A stretch of 64,000 nucleotides of DNA from NCBI GenBank assembly GCA_949948735.1, contig CATLGV010000019.1, positions 1 to 64,000 of the forward strand, given 5' to 3'. Both the position numbers and the translations under genes were made by a program. The stretch comes from an uncultured Lachnospiraceae bacterium. GTDB lineage: Bacteria; Bacillota; Clostridia; Lachnospirales; Lachnospiraceae. Below are positions 60,103-64,000 of this stretch, piece by piece. The notes beneath the pieces were generated by a model, which did not search any database, was not told where the DNA came from, and was given only the letters and a program-made list of their open reading frames with translations. Numbering within the stretch: position 1 is the stretch's first letter; every line of letters starts with the position of its first letter.

Positions 60103-61860
60103 ATGATTATGAAAAAGAAAAAGTTTATGGCGGTTTTGATGGGAATGATTTTGACAGCAGTGTCACTTTGCGGATGCGGAGGGAATTCGGCGTCAGGGAT
60201 GAAAGGTGATACAGCGCCGATTAGCGGTACGGCGGACAACGGAGGGCTTCGGACAGAGATAGAGCTTCCCGTTCCGCAGGAGCAGGGGGACGGTACGACT
60301 GCGACTGTGGAGAATGCGGCGGCAGCGCCGGAGGAGGCATTTGCCACCACCGACGCCTGTGAGGATGCGGTGTACAACGGTGCGATGAAGTCCATGTCGC
60401 GCGGCGAGGCGGACATGATGATGTACGACGAGGCAGGCGGCATCGATTGGAATACGGAGGAGTACAGTGCGGTCAGCGAGACAGGGTTTCAATCGGTAGT
60501 GACGGCACCGCTCTCCACCTTTTCCGCAGATGTGGATACTGCGTCGTACAGCAATATCCGTCGGATGATAGAGGACGGCTATGCGCTGGAGGACATTCCG
60601 GCGGGGGCTGTGCGGATTGAAGAGCTGCTCAATTATTTTTCTTACGACTATAATCTGCCGCGCGGCGGGGAACCGTTTGGCGTGACAACGGTGATAGGCG
60701 ACTGCCCCTGGAATGAGGATGCAAAGCTTTTGCAAATCGGGCTGAAAACGCAGGCGATTGATTTTGGCGAAGCCCCGGCGTCCAATCTTGTATTTTTGCT
60801 GGATGTTTCCGGATCCATGTCGGACGACAACAAGCTTCCGCTGCTCCAGCGCTCCTTTGCGCTGCTTGCGGATGGGCTTACGGAGAAGGACCGCGTATCC
60901 ATCGTTACATACGCGAGCGGTGATACCGTGGTGCTGGACGGCGCAAGCGGAAATGAGCAGGAAAAAATTGTGGCGGCGCTGGACGGACTGGTTGCACGGG
61001 GGGCGACGAACGGCTCCGCAGGGATTGAGACCGCGTATGCCCTTGCGGAAAAGCATTTTATCGAGGGCGGCAACAACCGCATTATCATTGCTACGGACGG
61101 CGATTTGAACGTGGGCACGACCAGCGAGAGCGCGTTGAAGGAGCTGGTTACGCAGAAGAAGGAGTCCGGCGTGTATTTGACGGTGCTGGGCTTTGGCATG
61201 GGCAATATAAAGGACAATAAGATGGAAACACTGGCGGACTGCGGCAACGGTAATTACGCCTACATCGATTCCCTGAGCGAGGCGAAGAAGGTGCTGGTCG
61301 AGGAGATGGGTGCAACCCTTGTGACGGTCGCAAAGGATGTAAAGCTGCAGGTGGAGTTTAACCCTGCGTATATAAAAGGCTACCGCCTTCTTGGCTACGA
61401 GAACCGGATGCTTGCGGCGGAGGATTTTGACGATGATCAAAAGGATGCGGGTGAAATCGGCGCGGGCCATACCGTGACGGCGCTCTATGAGATTATTCCG
61501 GTCGATTCGGCGCAGGAGATTGCGCAGGCGGATCTGAAATATCAGCAGGACAGCGTCAAGGGCGTGGAAAACGGCGAGTGGCTGAACCTGAATATCCGCT
61601 ATAAGGATCCGAATCAGGAGGAGAGCAGGCTTTGTACGTATCCTGTTACGGAGAAGGCTTATACGCAGAAGCCGGCAGAGGATTTCTATTTTGCGGCGGC
61701 GGTTGCGGAGTTTGGCCTGCTTCTCCGGGACAGCGAATACAAGAAGGACGCGTCGTTTGACAACGTGCGGACGCTGCTGTCGAAGGTCGATACGGCAGCG
61801 GACGATTATAAGGACGAATTTGCGTATCTTGTGAAAAAGCTGCAGCGGACGGCGGAATAG
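60103..61860 (+). CDS. von Willebrand factor A lipoprotein, YfbK-like (585 aa)
   Basis: A lipoprotein signal peptide ends at LCGC (Cys25 counted from ATG 60103). Then comes the PF12450-type N-terminal segment (FSADVDTASYSNIRRMIEDGY, VRIEELLNYFSYDY), a vWA domain with MIDAS motif DVSGSMS and later Thr and Asp residues (GATNGSAG, ATDGDLNVG), and a C-terminal YfbK/DUF3520-type region. It is a surface protein, probably binding via divalent metal. AAAGGG lies 5 bases before ATG 60103; ATG 60109 and ATG 60046 are alternatives. It follows the sigma/anti-sigma pair and is a likely regulon member. Confidence 0.88.
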   Translation: MIMKKKKFMAVLMGMILTAVSLCGCGGNSASGMKGDTAPISGTADNGGLRTEIELPVPQEQGDGTTATVENAAAAPEEAFATTDACEDAVYNGAMKSMSRGEADMMMYDEAGGIDWNTEEYSAVSETGFQSVVTAPLSTFSADVDTASYSNIRRMIEDGYALEDIPAGAVRIEELLNYFSYDYNLPRGGEPFGVTTVIGDCPWNEDAKLLQIGLKTQAIDFGEAPASNLVFLLDVSGSMSDDNKLPLLQRSFALLADGLTEKDRVSIVTYASGDTVVLDGASGNEQEKIVAALDGLVARGATNGSAGIETAYALAEKHFIEGGNNRIIIATDGDLNVGTTSESALKELVTQKKESGVYLTVLGFGMGNIKDNKMETLADCGNGNYAYIDSLSEAKKVLVEEMGATLVTVAKDVKLQVEFNPAYIKGYRLLGYENRMLAAEDFDDDQKDAGEIGAGHTVTALYEIIPVDSAQEIAQADLKYQQDSVKGVENGEWLNLNIRYKDPNQEESRLCTYPVTEKAYTQKPAEDFYFAAAVAEFGLLLRDSEYKKDASFDNVRTLLSKVDTAADDYKDEFAYLVKKLQRTAE

Positions 61861-61939
61861 GTAATAAGGTGAAGAGAGGCCGGTCCGGGTTAAAGTGTAG
61901 AGAAAATAAAAAAGAGACTTAACCGGCATCATACACAGC

Positions 61940-61984
61940 AAAAGGACGGGTAGAAGCAATCGCTTTTTATCCGTCCTTTTCTGC
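61940..61984 (+). terminator. Terminator after the vWA gene
   Basis: AAAAGGACGG (61940-61949) pairs with CCGTCCTTTT (61971-61980), extended inward by two pairs. The loop is about 17 bases, followed by CTGC. The A/T-rich arms suit a terminator. Confidence 0.7.
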
Positions 61985-62135
61985 ACTCTGATTTGGGGAT
62001 ACTAATAGCGCTGGATATGAATTTTGCGAATAAAAAGGAATAAATAAGCATAAAATGTTATAAAAAATAACAAAAACGACCAAGTTGTTGACTGAAAGGG
62101 TGGAAGATGGTATTATGACGGTGGAGGTGCAGGAG

Positions 62136-63485
62136 ATGATTACTTATGTGAAGATGAAAAATTTTATGTCATTTAAGGATGTAACATTTGATTTTAGAAA
62201 CGGAAGCAAAGGCGCCAAGAAATTTGTTTCAATTTATGGAGAAAATGGTAGTGGAAAGTCAAATTTTGTTACATGCATTGATTTCCTGAGAAAGTCTATC
62301 GAATCATTTCAATTGACAGGGGAAGCGGAGAGGATACTGGAGGCTGCAAAAGAAAAAGATCTTCCGCAGGAGCTTTTGGAAATGCTGTTGAATAGTACAA
62401 GTATTTTGAGGTACAAAGAAAATTGCAGGATGGTTGAGTGCGAGGATGCAACGACTGTTGAATATGGATTTCAGGTAAATGGGCATGAGGGATATTATAT
62501 AATGTCTTTTGCAGAGCGTTTTTTGTATGAAAAGCTTTACTATTTTACCGGAAAACAGCGAGGGACTTTGTATGAAATTGATTATACAAAGAAAGTGCCG
62601 GAAATTATGTTGTCAAATAAGCTTTTCGGAAACAGAAAGGCTGAATTGGAGCTTAAGGACGAAATAAGCAAGTATTGGGGAAAGCATACATTATTAAGTA
62701 TATTTAATAAAGAAAAAAAAGAAAAGAATGAAGCGTATATAAAGGAAAGCTATTTAGAATATGTATTCGATATAATAAATATGTTGAAAGACACTACAAT
62801 TCATTGTAAAAAGTCGTCCCTTTCAGGCAGTGAAATAAGCGCCGGTAAGCCTGCGAATGTGTTGAGAAATCTGGAGGAGGGCAAAATAAAAAGTGAAAAC
62901 GATAATTTGTTGGATTGTTCTGAAAGAATAATGCGGGATTTTTTTACACAGGCTTATGCGGACATAAAGGATGTTTATTATGAAAGGAAATATGAAAAGG
63001 ATGTCATAGTGTACAAGCTGTATGTAAAGAAAATGATTGGCGGAAAGGTCAGGACAATTCCTTTTTTCAAAGAATCGGCGGGGACGCGGCATATTATTGA
63101 TATTATTCGTTTACTACTCGGAGCATTTTGCGGCGTTACGGTTGTTTATGATGAAATAGATAACGGAATACATGATTTGCTGCTAAAAAACGTGTTGGAA
63201 TCGATGATAGAAGATATCACAGGTCAGTTGATTATTACTACACACAATACGTATATGCTGGAAACAATAGACATAAAGTCCGTTTACCTGATTAATGTTG
63301 ATTACCAGGGAAACAAGGAGGTCAAGTGTCTGGATAAATATCCGAGAATTCAGGGAACAAATAATCCGAGAATAATGTATTTAAAGGGATTGTTTGGCGG
63401 CGTACCAATTGTAGATATACTGGACTATGACACAATATTGCAGGAATTGGATACGATGCCGGATGCAGAAGGAGGAGAGCAGTAG
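62136..63485 (+). CDS. AAA15-family ATPase of a two-gene defence-type module (449 aa)
   Basis: SMC/RecF/OLD-type ATPase: the start MITYVKMKNFMSFKDVTFDF is typical, Walker A GENGSGKSN holds Lys41, Walker B VTVVYDEIDNGIHD holds Asp339/Glu340, and QLIITTHNTYMLE is the H-loop; the region between is helical. No nuclease domain is fused to it. The AAA15/AAA21 group includes the ATPases of AbiL, PARIS (AriA) and OLD/RloA systems. ATG 62136 follows GGAGG at 8 bases; ATG 62115 is also in frame. Its stop TAG shares a G with the next gene's GTG. The sequence is markedly AT-rich compared with the flanks, suggesting transfer. Confidence 0.88.
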   Translation: MITYVKMKNFMSFKDVTFDFRNGSKGAKKFVSIYGENGSGKSNFVTCIDFLRKSIESFQLTGEAERILEAAKEKDLPQELLEMLLNSTSILRYKENCRMVECEDATTVEYGFQVNGHEGYYIMSFAERFLYEKLYYFTGKQRGTLYEIDYTKKVPEIMLSNKLFGNRKAELELKDEISKYWGKHTLLSIFNKEKKEKNEAYIKESYLEYVFDIINMLKDTTIHCKKSSLSGSEISAGKPANVLRNLEEGKIKSENDNLLDCSERIMRDFFTQAYADIKDVYYERKYEKDVIVYKLYVKKMIGGKVRTIPFFKESAGTRHIIDIIRLLLGAFCGVTVVYDEIDNGIHDLLLKNVLESMIEDITGQLIITTHNTYMLETIDIKSVYLINVDYQGNKEVKCLDKYPRIQGTNNPRIMYLKGLFGGVPIVDILDYDTILQELDTMPDAEGGEQ

Positions 63486-64000
63486 TGCCTCAAAATACGT
63501 TGAATTATACAAGATGCGCTGTCATTGTTCATGGAAAATCCGAGTTTATCATGGTAAAATACATCTATACGAATCTGCACTTACCTGTAAAAATAATTGC
63601 AAAGGATAAGGGACGTGGAAGCATTCAGATAAATGGATTATCGGATTATCTGAATAAAAAACAATTTACGTCACTGAAGGAGTTTGCCGATGCGTATTCT
63701 GTAGAATATGATAAAAAAGCAAGAAATCTCAGAAATTTTAAGCTCTTCATTATAATGGATACAGACGATTGTGATGATGCCACAAAGGCTAAATATATCT
63801 CCGGAAATATGTTTGAAGGACATCCGCTAAAAGAATATATTGTTCCGGTCTATAACATTTCCAGCCTTGAGGATGTAATGATAAAAGCCGGAATAATGAT
63901 TAAAAAGATACCAGATGCGCAAAAAGGCTCCTATTATGCGAAGATTTTTCCAATCAATACAGAACCGCTGAGTATGGACACGGTTAATCAGGTAAGAGCT
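63485..64000 (+). CDS. TOPRIM-like RloB/AbiLii-type effector, N-terminal part (172 codons; 3' end outside window)
   Basis: GTG 63485 overlaps the ATPase stop by one base and follows GGAGG; the frame stays open to the window end. The visible part has a TOPRIM-like core: conserved Glu20 in VIVHGKSEF, and DxD at Asp92/Asp94 (FIIMDTDDCDD), with the SSLEDVM segment typical of RloB-like proteins. This class usually supplies the nuclease or tRNA-cleaving effector in two-gene ATPase systems (AbiLii, AriB). The C-terminus, needed to classify it, is beyond the window. Confidence 0.8.
   Translation, partial: MPQNTLNYTRCAVIVHGKSEFIMVKYIYTNLHLPVKIIAKDKGRGSIQINGLSDYLNKKQFTSLKEFADAYSVEYDKKARNLRNFKLFIIMDTDDCDDATKAKYISGNMFEGHPLKEYIVPVYNISSLEDVMIKAGIMIKKIPDAQKGSYYAKIFPINTEPLSMDTVNQVRA

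Noticed and set aside
60193..61986. A 597-codon open frame on the minus strand opposite the vWA gene, and similar long minus frames opposite 2333-3442, 24451-25812 and 41574-42935
   Set aside because: The encoded proteins are Arg/His/Leu-rich antisense shadows without domains or ribosome binding sites, while the opposite strand encodes recognised proteins.

Overview
The window looks like a chromosomal segment of a gut-type Lachnospiraceae (Clostridia, Firmicutes). Reasons: strong purine-rich ribosome binding sites with frequent GTG/TTG starts, a CBir-type flagellin preceded by csrA, class II (Firmicutes-type) galT, a glnA next to an ANTAR regulator, and DUF6020, DUF368 and DHHW proteins typical of that family. 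Most of the segment has a balanced to moderately GC-rich composition. Two stretches, about 32.4-34.1 kb and 62.0-64.0 kb, are visibly AT-rich and carry mobile or defence-type genes. No rRNA, tRNA, insertion sequence or CRISPR array was seen. I judged gene identities by reading motifs; no database search was run.

Layout. 0-3.5 kb: the end of csrA, a leader with CsrA-type hairpins, flagellin, and a family 2 glycosyltransferase. 3.5-5.7 kb: a pseudouridine breakdown operon (psuK with an N-terminal HTH, psuG). 5.8-11.7 kb: a membrane-anchored HtrA protease diverging from a SWIM/SNF2 helicase, then an esterase. 11.8-17.9 kb: minus-strand operons: TetR-ABC ATPase-permease; VOC protein-AlkD-like protein-TIM-barrel isomerase; TetR-flavin reductase.

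18.0-32.4 kb: a galactan/galactoside utilisation region. A structured leader precedes a PfkB sugar kinase. GH53 galactanase follows with its own promoter and a LacI-type operator, then galK, galT, a LacI regulator, an AraC regulator, a GH2 beta-galactosidase, an unrecognised 619-residue protein with a co-translated zinc-ribbon protein, and a GH9 enzyme. The hydrolases lack signal peptides, so oligosaccharides are probably imported and cut in the cytoplasm. Galactose would then pass through GalK and GalT.

32.4-40 kb: an accessory stretch with an MNT-HEPN toxin-antitoxin pair, an orphan membrane protein, a polysaccharide deacetylase, a TerD-domain protein, a stand-alone condensation-domain protein, a small alarmone synthetase and a repetitive acidic lipoprotein. 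40-51.4 kb: a putative lipoprotein, a GGDEF protein, a DUF6020 membrane protein, then hisC, a DUF368 undecaprenyl-phosphate transporter-like protein, a methyltransferase, hslO, nadE and a degenerate FMN-binding-type protein. 51.4-58.3 kb: glnA, an ANTAR regulator, then manC-dapF-MBOAT-DHHW, which suggests polysaccharide synthesis and O-acylation. 58.4-61.9 kb: an ECF sigma factor, its putative anti-sigma factor and a von Willebrand lipoprotein, with a duplicated hairpin element between the last two. 62.1 kb to the end: an AAA15-type ATPase translationally coupled to a TOPRIM-like protein cut by the window edge. This pair resembles two-gene anti-phage systems (AbiL/RloB, PARIS or OLD-like) and is the strongest candidate for an interesting system.
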